Below, in pieces: positions 21,767 through 33,929 of a DNA stretch of 64,000 bases. The translations under genes were made by a program, and so were the position numbers. The stretch lies in the NCBI GenBank assembly GCA_039000515.1, contig JBCFYV010000210.1:1-64000 (forward strand), in the 5' to 3' direction. Origin of the DNA: Timema cristinae (taxonomy: Eukaryota; Arthropoda; Insecta; Phasmatodea; Timematidae). Under the pieces are notes generated by a model, which was given only the letters and a program-made list of their open reading frames with translations, was not told where the DNA came from and ran no database searches. Each line of letters opens with the position of its first letter. The stretch's first letter is position 1.

Positions 21767-22339
21767 TTAGTATATAATCCTTGCTTTCAATCAATAGTGC
21801 TCAGTAATGATTAGAAATTTTAGGTTTACCTCCAAAAAGTTGCTTGAATTTACAGTATATCACTAACTTCTATATCTTGAAACGACCCTAATTGTTGCCA
21901 TATTTACGGTCAAATAATACGGGCTTTGTTTAATATTGAAAAGGCAAATTCACACTTACTCATAAATTAAATATGTTGCTCAGTATTTTTATATTGTAAA
22001 TCTGATTTTGGAACTTTTTCAGTTGAGAAAACCAATCAGGCACTAAGCATTATAATAATTGCTTTAGATTTAACCTTCACGTATCAGAACTGAATTAATC
22101 ATTATTAAAATTAAATGTTATCTTGCGTGTAATAAAAATTTTGTTTTAATATATAGTTATACATATTTTAAGAAATTAAATTGTCCATTATCACTTTTTT
22201 GGTAATTAGTACACGTACAGTAAATATATACTTTCCCTCTCATTTCTCATCATGTAATGTTTATTTTTACAATCCAAGGCATGGCCAAACAAATAAATGT
22301 TTTAAATCTAAGAAACAGAATTCAAATGATGGTTTTTTA

Positions 22340-22440
22340 CTTCACGGGACTATCTTAATTAAACTTCCGGACGGGATTTTAACCCCGTTCTCCTGAATAT
22401 AGGAGCAACAAGGTAAAATTAAACTAACACGTAACTGTTA
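22340..22440 (-). repeat. tRNA-derived repeat fragment
   Basis: On the minus strand GTTGCTCCTATATTCAGGAG (an anticodon-like hairpin with loop ATATTCA) is followed by ACGGGGTTAAAATCCCGT, a perfect T-arm shape. No acceptor stem closes, so this is a tRNA-derived SINE piece rather than a tRNA gene. Confidence 0.4.
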
Positions 22441-22486
22441 AACAGTGAACTAGCCTATTTTTATACTAATAAATCAGTATGTACTT

Positions 22487-22653
22487 ACTTTGATCCATCA
22501 ATAAAACGCTTCTTCCATCCTAATTTTTTGCGGTGAGCATATAGTCGAAGTCTAGTTTTTTTCCCTTTAAGATAGCCCTTTTTGATTGTGTTATTGTTCA
22601 AAGTCAGAAGTTTTAGTTTATCGGAAAAAAATATAATTCTATGTTATTAATAT
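22487..22653 (-). other. Possible coding exon (basic peptide), minus strand
   Basis: On the minus strand an open stretch reads KKGYLKGKKTRLRLYAHRK, then KLGWKKRFIDGSK, directly before AAAGTAAGT, a strong splice-donor shape. A stop (TAA) lies at the donor. A possible acceptor (ACATAG) sits about 150 bp upstream. Lys/Arg-rich sequence of this kind occurs in ribosomal and other RNA-binding proteins, but the peptide was not recognised and no start codon is present. It is read together with the CpG-rich block at 22800-22990 as a possible gene edge. Confidence 0.25.
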
Positions 22654-22799
22654 ATAATTATAATAGCTATCATAAGAAGGCAAGCATACACAACTGTTCG
22701 GAAACACAGGACTAGTTTGTAAACACATTTATTCATACATTTACAATAAAAGCTATAACAGATATTATTATTTGAAACCATTTTAAACACCTATTATTT

Positions 22800-22990
22800 A
22801 AACATGTGCCGGCTCACTGTGCGTTGTCTCAACTCTCAACACAGCGAAGGCAGACATCAAACTAAAAGAGCGCATGCGCATGGTGTCAACTACCTTTCCT
22901 TCTTTCTCCGGCTATTCTTTACTTCCAAAGCGTAGATGGGGGATATGGCTGCGCCACATGATGGCCGAAAAGCATTAGCTTTAACGCGTC
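22800..22990 (-). promoter_or_regulatory. Candidate CpG-rich promoter with NRF1-type palindrome
   Basis: An isolated GC-richer block in an otherwise AT-rich region, containing GCGCATGCGC at 22870-22879, the consensus palindrome of NRF1-type factors, and several CpGs. Such sites are common in promoters of housekeeping genes. The exon-like stretch at 22487-22653 would be downstream if transcription runs on the minus strand. The direction is inference. Confidence 0.3.
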
Positions 22991-23349
22991 AAAACAGCAA
23001 AAGGAATTAGCAATTATCTTTACATTTTCTGTTGTGACCTTATCAAAAAATGACTTAATTTGTTTCTGATATGTTGTATCTAGGATTATCTAGTAGTTAC
23101 CCTCGTCTCAGAACTGTGACAATATATTTAAATGGCCATTGAAAATGAGCAAATTACGATATTTCATTCATTTTTTATATATATAGATTATCAAGATGTA
23201 AGGTTGAGAGTACTAGATAAGCATGTTCCCACCTTTTCTCTTCATTTTGGCTTAGGTTAAGTTTGGTAAAAATAAAACACTACCTAACCATGGCCTATTT
23301 CCTGAACGTCTGTAACGCATTCCAATGCTCTGGAAGGGCGCCCCCTTAA

Positions 23350-23999
23350 GGTGTGGCAGAAGGGAGCGCCAGTATTTTTACAGTTTTTATAAAATTTAAA
23401 TTTCTTGATCAAAATAAATACAATATTCCTCCAGTAGCAACATCGAGTTTAGTTTTCTACATACACCAATATTAACAGATCTTGAATATCTGTCAGGGGT
23501 GCCTTGTAATTTTTTCAAAACCATTTATATAAGAGAAAAATTTTGACAGACACAAATGACAGATATTCAAGATCTCTTGATAATAGTATGTGCAGAAAAC
23601 TAAACTATATGTTGCTACTGGAGAAATATTTTATTTACTTTATGACCTGGTGGTCTTGGGGTAAGGTGTCAGACTTCTGTGCTGGCGGCCGGGGTTCAAT
23701 CCTTGGTCCTGGCACAGATTTATTTGATTTCCAAACCCTTCCTACACCTCTGACAAGACATCTTGTGAATGTGTGGAATGCCAGGCTGCCACCGTAGTTC
23801 GGATTCCACGCTAAACTGTAGGTCCTTCATTTCATCTCACAATCACCCTACCATTACACATTAGCGTAAGTGCGTATAACCCAAACGGGTAGTTAGACGC
23901 GGTGCTAATAATAATAATAACAATAATTTATTTACTTTTGCCAAGAAACTTCAATTCTATAAAAACTGTAAAAATACTTGCGCTTCATTTAGTCACACA
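23350..23999. mobile_element. TTAA-flanked MITE split by a SINE
   Basis: TTAA at 23346-23349 and 24000-24003. Inverted arms contain AGTATTTTTACAGTTTTTAT (from 23371; complement near 23957), AGTAGCAACAT/ATGTTGCTACTG and AGATCTTGAATATCTGTC / GACAGATATTCAAGATCTC. Arms are about 165 bp once the SINE at 23642-23926 in the right arm is ignored. Shares its terminal design and the GCAGTTTTTATA/ACAGTTTTTATA block with the MITE at 11225. No coding capacity. Confidence 0.75.
23642..23926 (+). mobile_element. tRNA-derived SINE with 12-bp target duplication
   Basis: Exact 12-bp duplication TTTATTTACTTT at 23630-23641 and 23927-23938. Same family as 19584: tRNA-like head with A box (TGGTCTTGGGGTAAGG) and B box (GGGTTCAATCC), the same body, and a (TAA)n tail. 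It lacks a short piece of the body around TGTATTAATCACA. It is nested in the right arm of the TTAA MITE and so is younger than that MITE. Confidence 0.9.
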
Positions 24000-24369
24000 T
24001 TAAGGCAAAAATCTATCAACGAAAAAAAAAGTCTCATTATTTTTACCAACAGCGGTTGAGGTGCGTTTTGGACGGCCATGTTTCGTATATTAATACCACT
24101 ATGGTTATTTTTATAAATATTTTTTTTTCTTGGCAATATGGACTAACAACGATCCGGATTTTTTAAGTCCAAATTGTCGACACATAACTGTATTAAAACT
24201 TGTTGGAGAAAACTGGCAATGTGTATACACATTTTTTTCTCCCAAAAGGTCTTGGTATCCGTTTATTTTACACGCATATATTAAGTTCGCTAATAAAATA
24301 GGAATGAGGATGGCATAGTTTTAAATTGAATGTACACGCATTTGTGATGAAGTGGAGTGGAAAATAATT

Positions 24370-24470
24370 TAGGGGAAGAAAACTCACCTATTTGATCGGG
24401 AATAAAACCCAGATCGCCTACAGTGTTACTTGACAGTAACACGTTTAACCATACGATGGTAGACGATACC
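24370..24470 (-). repeat. tRNA-like fragment with perfect hairpin
   Basis: On the minus strand GTGTTACT-GTCA-AGTAACAC (24423-24442) forms a perfect 8-bp stem that could be an anticodon arm (loop CTGTCAA), followed by CTGGGTTTTATTCCCGA, a T-arm shape. The acceptor stem does not close. Read as a tRNA-derived repeat. Confidence 0.35.
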
Positions 24471-25261
24471 ATATCATAGTCAGAAGTAGTTATTTGCTTT
24501 TCGAGAAATTTCATGCGTACAAGATCAGTGTATTATAAATACAAATCACTATTGTAATTAATATTTTAGAGATAATTTGTACTGCAAGCTATGAGTGAAA
24601 TAAAATGCAACTGTTGAAGTACGGACCAGTAATTTAATTTCATTTTTAGATTAATATGGAGGTTAATATTTAAACATGCTGAGCTGATTGAGAGAACAAT
24701 AACCACTTTGGTAATAATTACTGCGTTGGTTGAGTAAGTCATGTAGGGACGACAATTTTGCGGGAGGTAAATCAATATCGTAATAATAATACATATATAA
24801 ATAACATTATTAATACTCATACACATAGGGCTCACGGTTCTTGAAGAAGAGTGTGTATGCTAGCATATAGGGCTCATGGTTCTCCAACTCGACAACTCTG
24901 CGTGGGACCACAGTCTGGAAAGCTGCAGCTTCGCCCGTGCTTCCACCGGCATTTTGGGGAAGAAACATTTGCACGCCGTCACATAGGGCTCACGGTTTGG
25001 GTTATCCCCTGGCTGGGGTGGAGTCACCTCTTGAGTTAGCTGAATTAACAGTACTTTAACTCCCATTGGTAGAGTGTGTTCCTATGAGTTGCAAGTAGAA
25101 TGCCAATAATTATGTTCTGAAACAAAAATAAAATTATTCCTATATAAATAGTACTGACATGAGATATTTATGGTAAGTTTAGAAATCGTATTAATAAGGG
25201 CTTTCAATAACCTCTACTAACCATAATACTACATTACATATAATTTAAATTAGTTAAAAAA

Positions 25262-25670
25262 ACACCTGGACATGAGAATTGAGCTCGAGACATTTGGCTT
25301 TGGGAACCTAGGCTCTTCCACCGAGCTATCTAGGATTTATCCGATGTTTCGGCTCGTTATTCACTCATAGTTGAAGGTTGAGTCTGTGATGGACGTGTGG
25401 AACAGTCAGATACATATGATCGACCAATAATATGCAATTGATCATACCAGAGTCATCTGACTCTTGGAAGAACAGTTATGCAGCTAATTATGCAATACAA
25501 GATTTTAATTTTAACGTTAAATGCTAATGAATACCAACGCACATCACAAACTCACGTGTTAAATTACCAGTCAAATAAGAACTCTGAACACAATACCAAT
25601 CCTGGATAGCTAAATGGTATAGCATTAGCGCACTAAGATAAAAGTCCCAGCCTCAATTACTGTGCATGTA
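25262..25670. mobile_element. tRNA-armed palindromic element, diverged (in family Y copy 3)
   Basis: Left arm (minus sense) ACACCTGGACATGAGAATTG to GAGCTATCTAGGATT (25262-25338), right arm (plus sense) AATCCTGGATAGCTAAATGG to CTGTGCATGTACT (25598-25670). Both are recognisably the tRNA-like arm of 10012-10343, with substitutions. The inverted repeat extends outward through TTAAATTAGTTAAAAA. The centre is about 260 bp, longer than in the young copy. Confidence 0.65.
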
Positions 25671-27137
25671 CTATTTTTAATCTAATTTAAATTAATTGAA
25701 CAGTGACCCCTTCAATACGGACAGTGACTTAATTATAATGATTTTCAGCTTGTCTGTAGATATTAATATACAGGTTATCCAAATGTATTGAACGAAATAG
25801 CATGTAACTAGGTACATTTAAAGTAAGCAACTGTCTTACCTTGTAGTTTCACAACCTCAAAATTTTTGTAGCCGACAATGTTGTTCCCGGCAGCTCTAGA
25901 CAGTTCCTTAAACAACCTGGAATTTGTCAATCCCAGGAGTAAGAAAATAAATATTTTGTTCAGGCTCATATTGACAATATTACGTTTTAATCAGAAAATC
26001 TTAGTACAAGGTAATCAACTAAATCACTAATGAAGTTATGGTTTATTTCAGTCATTTCCGGGAAACGAACGTGCTTTATTGGGTCAATTATAAAAATAAT
26101 TTTATTGTTGATGTTATTAAATCATATATTAGATTTATTTTAACTCTAAATAAAACACGTAATATAACATTGTTAGAATATTAATTTATAGTCCTGCAAG
26201 CACGTAATCTCTAAATAGATCAAATATAATATTTTGACAGTATATCTAAATTTGTATGGATTATTAAAATTGTAATATTAAAACTAACATTAATTTTGTC
26301 TCGATGTCTTGGTCCAGCATTGTAATCGTCTAGTTATCTTTTGTTCAATCTAAACCCTAAATAAGATTATATTATTATCGTAGCACATATCGATGGTCAC
26401 GCAGAAAAGACAATAAGTCCTTTAGCTTGGTTTGCCGATGATGGGCCGTTTCGAGCTAGAAATCCGGACTGGTATATTGAGTGTTTTTACATAAACGGTC
26501 TTCTAATTATCGCCATCCTTACAATAGCGTTCATTATACACAAGTCGTGGTATGAATTGCGAACTAACAAAGATTAAAGCAGCACACATAGCACACTAAA
26601 CCAATCACTTATCCAATAATGTTATTTCAAGTGTACAAGCTCAACATTACTAACATCTCTTTAGACCAGAGGTCAGAACAGTGTACGTAGTTCCAAAAAT
26701 TATAATAATGTTTGGATTAATAACGAACTTGATATCCGAGTCAAATAGTTTAGTTCACTTTCTATCAATCATCTTTTTATTGTTATTGTTTAATTTTCAT
26801 TCTAAAATATTATTTTTAAGGGCTGTACTATATAATTGATTATTAAAGTGATGGGTTGTTGTTGAAACTTTAGTTCTACCATTCATGAAAATTAAATTTT
26901 TTCTTTAAAATCTCTGAGGTGGTTTTTAGGAACATTATTTTGTCTATTTTAATTGATTGATTTCTTGTTTATACAATTTATTTTTGAATATATTAATTCC
27001 TTGGAATATTTTTGTTTTATATTGTGTAATTTAGTTTAGAAGTATACCATTCAATTTAATTGTTGTTTTATTAAAGTCTTTACATATATGATACAGTTCA
27101 TATTTCTCCTTAATACAAGTAAAAGAATATAACTAAA

Positions 27138-27290
27138 ATCAGGTGGGTGTATCCTAAGACACTGCTAAGTCTCTGGTAAGTAAAAAAAAGACACTGATAT
27201 GCCTCTAATGAGTATAGCCTAATACGCTGCTATAGCTGCGTAGTGAATAGCTTAAGACACTCTTATGTCTTAGGTAGGTACATATTATAT
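27138..27290. repeat. Degenerate tandem repeat, about 38-bp unit, four copies
   Basis: Units share the form GTATCCTAAGACACTGCTAAGTCT followed by a purine-rich link. Successive copies begin at about 27147, 27183, 27222 and 27248 with progressive change (ACACTGATATGCCTC, ACGCTGCTATAGCTG, ACACTCTTATGTCTT). Confidence 0.5.
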
Positions 27291-27339
27291 TGTTGCATAA
27301 TTGACGAAGTTTCATGAATCATTAAATACGATGCATCAT

Positions 27340-27480
27340 GGTGTACAACGTGGGGGAAGATATACCGTGTTCGACGATATATTGTGACGAACGATATACC
27401 ATAGAGGACGATCGTGATGGATGGTATACCGTGGAGAACGGTATCCTTTGAGGGACAATATATCGTGGGGGACGAGTTAG
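27340..27480. repeat. Degenerate tandem repeat of GACGATATACCGTGG type
   Basis: Five to six copies of a 22-30-bp unit built on ACGATATACCGTGG(A/G)GGACGA, for example near 27357, 27376, 27397, 27420 and 27455. Locally GC-richer than its surroundings. Confidence 0.55.
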
Positions 27481-29416
27481 ATCGCTAATGACGTCTCAGC
27501 TTCATTCTTCATCGCCTAGATTTTTCTTCTTTCCTTCAGGTCATCAAATATTTATATCCTTTTTCCTAATCTTCTCTTTCCTTCAACCTTGCCCTTTATA
27601 ACGTCATGTAGAAGACAGCTAAGGATATATACTATTACAATATAAATACAGTATGGTTTTAAAATAAATATTTTTCCAAATAACGGGCAATCTTAAATAA
27701 AATATATGTTTTTAATCCTTGAAGATGCCCGCTATTGAGAAATGAGTGTCTTCCTCTTGGTGTCTGTTACTCTCTCAAGAAATTAACACTACACCGAACA
27801 CCGACTACGCCAGCCATTTTGTTTCAAGAGGGCGAGTACAAAACGTCTAATCATGACCTTTTCCTCAACAGAAGATTATCGGACTTTCATAAAACAAATC
27901 CAGTTCAATTTTGTTGAATTTTACATTCATTCAACGCCATGACACTTCTCCCATTACTGTAATCTAAATCACCTAATAAAACAACTAACTGTGGAATATG
28001 TCTCTAGATACGAAAAAGATTTTGTATTCGGATTTATCCAAAGACATCTTGTCACTAAATATGTAGTATCTAAACATTTTTTAAAAAGGTTTTTGTAGAT
28101 GTTTTATTAGTACAACGCAAGCTTTAAATTAACAATATATGTAAGTTGTTAACTTTAAAATGAATAGTATTGTTGTTTAAGAGCAACCAGAAATATGCCT
28201 AATATAGTTAATTGATAGCTTATATGAAACAAGTTTATACCATTTTCAGTAGACATTTAAAACAAAGTAGTATTGACTTTGAAAGTGAATACCTCACATG
28301 GATTGGTAATAGAAAGCTTAAAAGATAACGTTAATGATGATGTCACAGTCTTGGCTTGGAGCGTAGCGATAGAAATTTCAGAAGCACTATTACTACAAAT
28401 AAAAAATTCACACAGATAAGACAAAATAATTTTGACCTGACTGGGATTCCAAAGACAAAAATGCCAGAGATGGTTAGTCAACACATTGAGAGGAGTGAGG
28501 TATATCTACTTAGGGGCCATCGCCACAGCATGGAGCAATGATTAAACAATTTATTTCTGAGACAAACAATAATAGCTAATACATATCTTGTAATAGGTTT
28601 AAAAATTCTTAAAAAACTTATTCATGTAAATTTTTAAATTTCTTTACATATTTAGAAATTGTTGTTGGCCATTTTTAAGGATTTTTTTTTAATTAGTACT
28701 AGGTTTGAAATATTTTTTTTAAATATTATGTTTTACATTTTCTTTGACTTCATGGGCTAAACAGACTTGTATAAATTTAGCATATTTTTGTGGATTTTAC
28801 TTTGACTACACACTGAAAACTAAACTAAAATAATTTACAAATGCTGTATTACTTTTATTTACGATAAAAAGATCTCAAAATAATTTTAAAAAAGGTATTT
28901 AAAAATGTATTAATTATCTTGAATTTTTGTGGTTAGGGGAGGTATGTTCTTTCATATTTTCTAACGTGGCTGGTACATCTTGATAGACTTTGTATTTAAT
29001 ACTCCCCCACCCCCAAAAAATAAATCATTTAAGTCAATTCTGGTGAATGGGCGGCCAAAGGAACTGACGCGTATATTCCTATCCACCAATAAATCCAGTA
29101 TTTGTCCAATATTTCTCGAGATTTATGTGAATAGTGCACTAGACAAACATCGCACTGATACTACATGTGCATTCTTTGTTCTTAAGTACAGTTTAGATTG
29201 GTGAAATACAACCTATATCAAATTGGGCCACCACTTTCTCCAAATTAATTAAAATACATACAGTCGTTAGTGATACGTGTGGGTTTATATGTGCCCAAAA
29301 TTCAACGTTTGTGCTATTAAATTACTCAACTTATAACAATTTCAATGTGGGGGGCCAACATGATTTCAAGCTAGACTCCCATTTGTTTTCAAACATCCAG
29401 AGGTGCATTGGGGCCG

Positions 29417-29458
29417 GAACGTCGTTCCAGTACTTATTTTTGAGCCAGAACGACGTTC
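29417..29458. repeat. Perfect 11-bp inverted repeat with 20-bp spacer
   Basis: GAACGTCGTTC at 29417-29427 and its exact complement GAACGACGTTC at 29448-29458. Preceded by CAGAGGTGCATTGGGGCCG, which resembles a hAT-style end, while GTTCGTTCCAGCCCCTC near 29778 could be the partner. No target duplication was found, so an element could not be delimited. Confidence 0.5.
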
Positions 29459-31929
29459 CCCTTCTTTTTATAGTAATTGAATGGTTATTAGTTTCTTATT
29501 GATTACAGCAGCCCTCGGCTCCTTCAACTATTCATTCCATGTTTTACAATAAGATTAGCCAGTGTATTGCATTGGAATTTACGACCACATATTCCAGTTC
29601 TAGTACATACGTCTGATACAATAGGCATATAGTAGATGGTTACCCCTTCTCAATTTTCTAATTGTGTGCACACTTTTGCATTTTGGAGTTGTTTCCATCG
29701 TATTTGGAATTTGAATAAGTAAAAATTATCCTGTTATATAGGCCTACACATGTATTAAAAATAGTTCGTGTTACATGGTTCGTTCCAGCCCCTCTTTTTA
29801 TTTTTATCAATAAACCACTGCAATCATCCTAACTTAGTTTTGATAACACTATTCGTTAGTTTTCTGTTTGTGTGAATATGTGGCATCCACTGCAATGGGC
29901 CTTGTAGGGTGGGGTGCATTTATTGCTCCCGAGTACTAAGGTAAAAATAGTTGTGGGTCAATTGCGGCGAAGCGTAAAGGTTAATACTGAAAACATGGAA
30001 CACAATCAATTGTATAATATTTGAACTTATTTGGAGAATGAGGTGGGCCAACATGGGAAACATGTGCTACAATTATTATAATGGCAACTTTAAAAAACTT
30101 TGTCAAAATTTAGTCTGAAATGGGATTATATGAAAATATGCAAACCTTAAAATAATTATTTAAGAAATGAAAAAAACTTATTTTACTTAAAGATTTTACA
30201 CAAATTAACTACAAGTACTATTTTAACCATTATAATAATGTTTGTTGTGAAATAGGTTTTTATATCTAAACAATTATTTTTTTGTTTCTTCGAAAATACA
30301 ACTGATCAAACTTCTAGCAACTGTTCAACTATCCAAAACCTAATGAGCCTGGACTTTGATGACTGGAACATTATCACATAGAACTTCCTACTTAACACAA
30401 AACATCTAAAAATGTATCATCTTTATATGTAATTTACTAGGGTATGCGAGTGTCTTTCGACAACCAACAGAAGACCCTAGATTAGTTAGAAAGAGGAAAT
30501 TTTGCATATTTATAATATCGAGAACAGGACAGAAACTAGCGTAGATAGCTTTACAGTTTATACTAATTCTTCATTTTTTATTTCTTTAATATGATTAATT
30601 TAGTTCACTGTTACTTTATCCATTCAAACGTAATAACTAATATAATGTTTATTTCAACAAACAAACCTCAACATTAAATGTGCTTATCAATTTAAGGCTA
30701 GGTCTCGTTATGTTGTTTAATATTATAATCAACCTGCCGTAGACCAGCATAAAAACTAGTTTTTAAAGTAAAACACTCAAAAATATGAATGAAAACTTGG
30801 ACTTAATAAATAAACATGACTAAGTCAAAGACACATTTTACAAATGAAAACTAAACAAGAATCATTTGTATGCAATGAAAAACTAATCCTAACTCGTTTT
30901 ACTTTGAATTCAGATAAACATTAATATAGATTTATAATACGTACATCAAGTTGGCACACCAATTATCCAAATCATTTAAAATTCATTCATTCTTTCTCAA
31001 ACTCCGATGATGTCTTCTCAAATTATTTATCTTTTGTCTAAATAGTTTACCTCTTTTCCTACACTTGATCTAAAACTCCATAATCATGTGTTTTCAAAAC
31101 CGTCACATTTAAAGACATCCATTTCAACGTTGACTAACCCAAGAACAGTCTAATATAGTTTAAGTGGACTTTGTTGTAGTGAACATTTGGCTATATTGAG
31201 TCTACATGATTATTCTTAACCCACAGACATCTCAAACATTTTGTTTATTATAAAAACCCCAAATTTGCCTTTAGAGAACCTAAAAAAATGAAACTGAATA
31301 AAGATGTAATTTTAACATCAAAGCTATTTGAAATCAAACCTTTTATTTCAACACGATGACTTGAAGAAACAGATTTTCTACCTGAGATGTTTTGGCAGTA
31401 CATAATGTGACTGTGAGTTAGGGTAAGGGGGTAATAGAGTATAAGTCTTGCAAATTACAAGGCGGAGCGCCTACATTCAATGCACCCCACTCACCTGTCT
31501 TACATTTTAATACACCTTTGTCTCTGCAAGTAAAGTAAAGATAGACATGCTTCTGTGCTATAGCAAATGACTCTTAAAACCAATTAGCCCAGTCAGGAAT
31601 GTGAATGACAGTATGTAGTCATTTAGCTATTGTTTTCATTTATCTCTTGATTCAAGAGAGTGTTTGAAACTCGAAATATACCTTGTTGATTTTATTTATC
31701 AGTGAGGAAAAAGCATAGACTCCTGGCCACCAGTATTTTGTTAACGTTTTGTAATCAACGTTGCTATCTCATAGGGTTGGTAAAATATCGTTAGTCAGTA
31801 CTATTGATACCATCGAACGTGTCCATCGACAGTGGTGGGATTGCTTAATTTAATAATAAAATATGGCAGAAATGGAAAAATTAATCATTCGGAATGAAAC
31901 AACCCAAATAATTGATTTCAATTTGCAAT

Positions 31930-32341
31930 CAGGGGTTGAACAAAAGGGGTGTGCACACCCAATTAACTCTTCAAGATATTTTAATTAGTATTAACAATGA
32001 AAATTGAAAATTAAACCAATACGTACTATATTATAATAAATCACTACCAGTTGTACTGTCATGTTATCTCTCAGTAGCCAGTTGCTTCACGTGTCAATCA
32101 CTGTCATTAATTGATTTACATTTTAAACACATAATGTAGCCTAATAAACAAAAATTAACAAGAAACATGAATAAACGATGAACTTTTTCTTTCTTCAAAT
32201 TTACTAATTACTTTATAATATATTTTCAAATTTTAAAGGAGTTTTACTTTAGATCATTCCGAGGGGTAGCCTCCCCGACACGGTTCCGTGAGAGCGCCGG
32301 CACCCCTCCAAACACCCGAGAATATCCTGGATCCGCCCCTG
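31930..32341. mobile_element. Short non-autonomous hAT element (412 bp)
   Basis: Starts CAGGGGTTGAACAAAAGGGG and ends with the complement of CAGGGGCGGATCCAGGATAT. It is flanked by an 8-bp near-duplication, TTTGCAAT (31922-31929) and TTTACAAT (32342-32349), 7 of 8 matching. CAGGGG tips and an 8-bp duplication are typical of hAT elements. The interior is AT-rich and non-coding. Confidence 0.65.
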
Positions 32342-32349
32342 TTTACAAT

Positions 32350-33929
32350 GGCACATTTAAACCATGATGTGGCCTGAGAAAAAAAGAGAAGAGGAAAAAC
32401 AAAAATATAATAAACGTTCTACTACATTTGATCGAAATGCCTTCTACCTCTTCCCTGTCTAAATATGCCAAAATAGCACAAATACCGTGGTAAAAATTAG
32501 TATAAACTGTACAATTGGAACACACTGAAATGATCCCTAATCCTATTTACTTTTGTTAGTTGAAGTACCATAAACCTCAATAAATTGGATTAAATATATT
32601 TTTTCTTTTGTTTTACAACACTGGTGTGGATATTTATTTTGTTAAAATCGTAAATTAATCAAAGCGATCGTAAAATCGTATAAGTTATTTTCTTGTACAT
32701 CAAATAAGATTGTTTTGGGAATTTTGCAGTTATTTCTGCCTACGCCATTATAGTAGTAATATTAAATAGCAAGGATGGTTATTAATATGGAATGTTTGTT
32801 TTTTGTTATGGATTTATTTTGGTTGTAAAACTAAACAGATATATACATGTAACACATTGAACATGGCGGATACACATATCAAACACACGCCCCAGAGGGG
32901 CTCTTAATCGTTGGTCGACATTTATCATTTAAAGAACTGAACAATATTACGTGTAGAGCCATGATGGGCTGATAATAGGATTACAATAGGTTTAGAGGCA
33001 GGAAAATAATATAAAAAACCTAACGTATTGCCCATTTGTGGTCAACAGTGACCTTAAAACATATCACGGTGAAAATGTATAGTAATGGAAAAGAAACCAT
33101 GGAATAAATAAGGAAACTAATGTATACAATCAAAAAGGAAAAAACGAAATTAGAAGACCCCGATCGTGCGAGTCGCCGGTTTCGGTGGGAGTAAATAATA
33201 ATACACCACCAGGGATACTACTATGACATTCCCATACGTAGCCCTGGCGTGAAAATAAAATAAACTTACATAGTGGACAATTTCTGGCCATCTGACGTCA
33301 CTAAAACTAGAAAACGGTATAAATCAAATTATTGGTGCTATCAGAATTACTGGTCCTTCCCGCTACTTGTGGACAGATTGTGAGATGCAAAATTTGTACC
33401 GGATTGTTCGAAAAACAATGATGGACAGAATGAGTACATTAAAGTACCAACACAGGACATACCCCGATTCGACGACTGGTTGGAGAAAATTAAGGGGGTG
33501 TTCTGAGTGAAGGAGACTCCGGGGTCGGTCAGGGGGACGATTGTGTTACTCCACAGGGGCTACGTAGGCATTTCCATATGTAGCCCTGGAGGGAAACGAA
33601 AAATAAACTTTTACCGGTGGGCGATTTTTGCCTTTATGATGCTAATACCTTAAAGGGGGGAACATATAATCAAGTTTTGGTTCGGGTTTGAGTCTGGGAT
33701 TACTGCCCACTCCTCGTGGGCAGACTATTATAGGTTTAGAGTGTATTATAGTTCATTTTGATACAGTTGATTAAACAAATTATTAGAACAGGCTTTGGAT
33801 GAGGACGGAAGACACAAGGAAGAGATGGTATGTGGTAAAGTGTATTGGCATTGAGACTTCCAGGAACGTACCTTACTCAGAATACTTTATAAAGTTTCAC
33901 TATAACAAATAATACCCATGTGTGAGATC
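32350..33929. other. Mixed unique and repeat sequence, no gene seen
   Basis: Contains the 349-bp-spaced direct duplication described at 33200-33650. No reading frame of note. Confidence 0.45.
33200..33650. repeat. Two-copy direct repeat, spacing about 349 bp
   Basis: CATTCCCATACGTAGCCCTGG at about 33220 recurs as CATTTCCATATGTAGCCCTGG at about 33569. The next 50 bp also align (AAATAAACTTACATAGTGGAC / AAATAAACTTTTACCGGTGGGC). This could be an old satellite fragment or a tandem duplication. Confidence 0.6.

Larger units (their letters stand above)
24030..26800 (-). repeat. Repeat family Y, copy 3 (inverted)
   Basis: Reverse-complement homologue of 7060-9110 and 44940-46700. The TTTGGACGGCCAT block at 24072 matches 9051. 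ATTAATATGGAGGTTAATAT at 24651 matches the complement near 8790. The AAAACACTC and CGGCCCATCATCGGCAAACC blocks near 26440-26490 match 7440-7500 and 45175-45225. The GIY-YIG part is absent. A GC-richer insert at about 24825-25030 carries three copies of CATAGGGCTCACGGTT. Confidence 0.65.
26801..31929. other. Long AT-rich stretch, no gene seen
   Basis: Apart from two small tandem arrays (27138-27290, 27340-27480) and an inverted repeat at 29417-29458, nothing is recognised. Reading frames are short and show no known motif. Confidence 0.45.
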
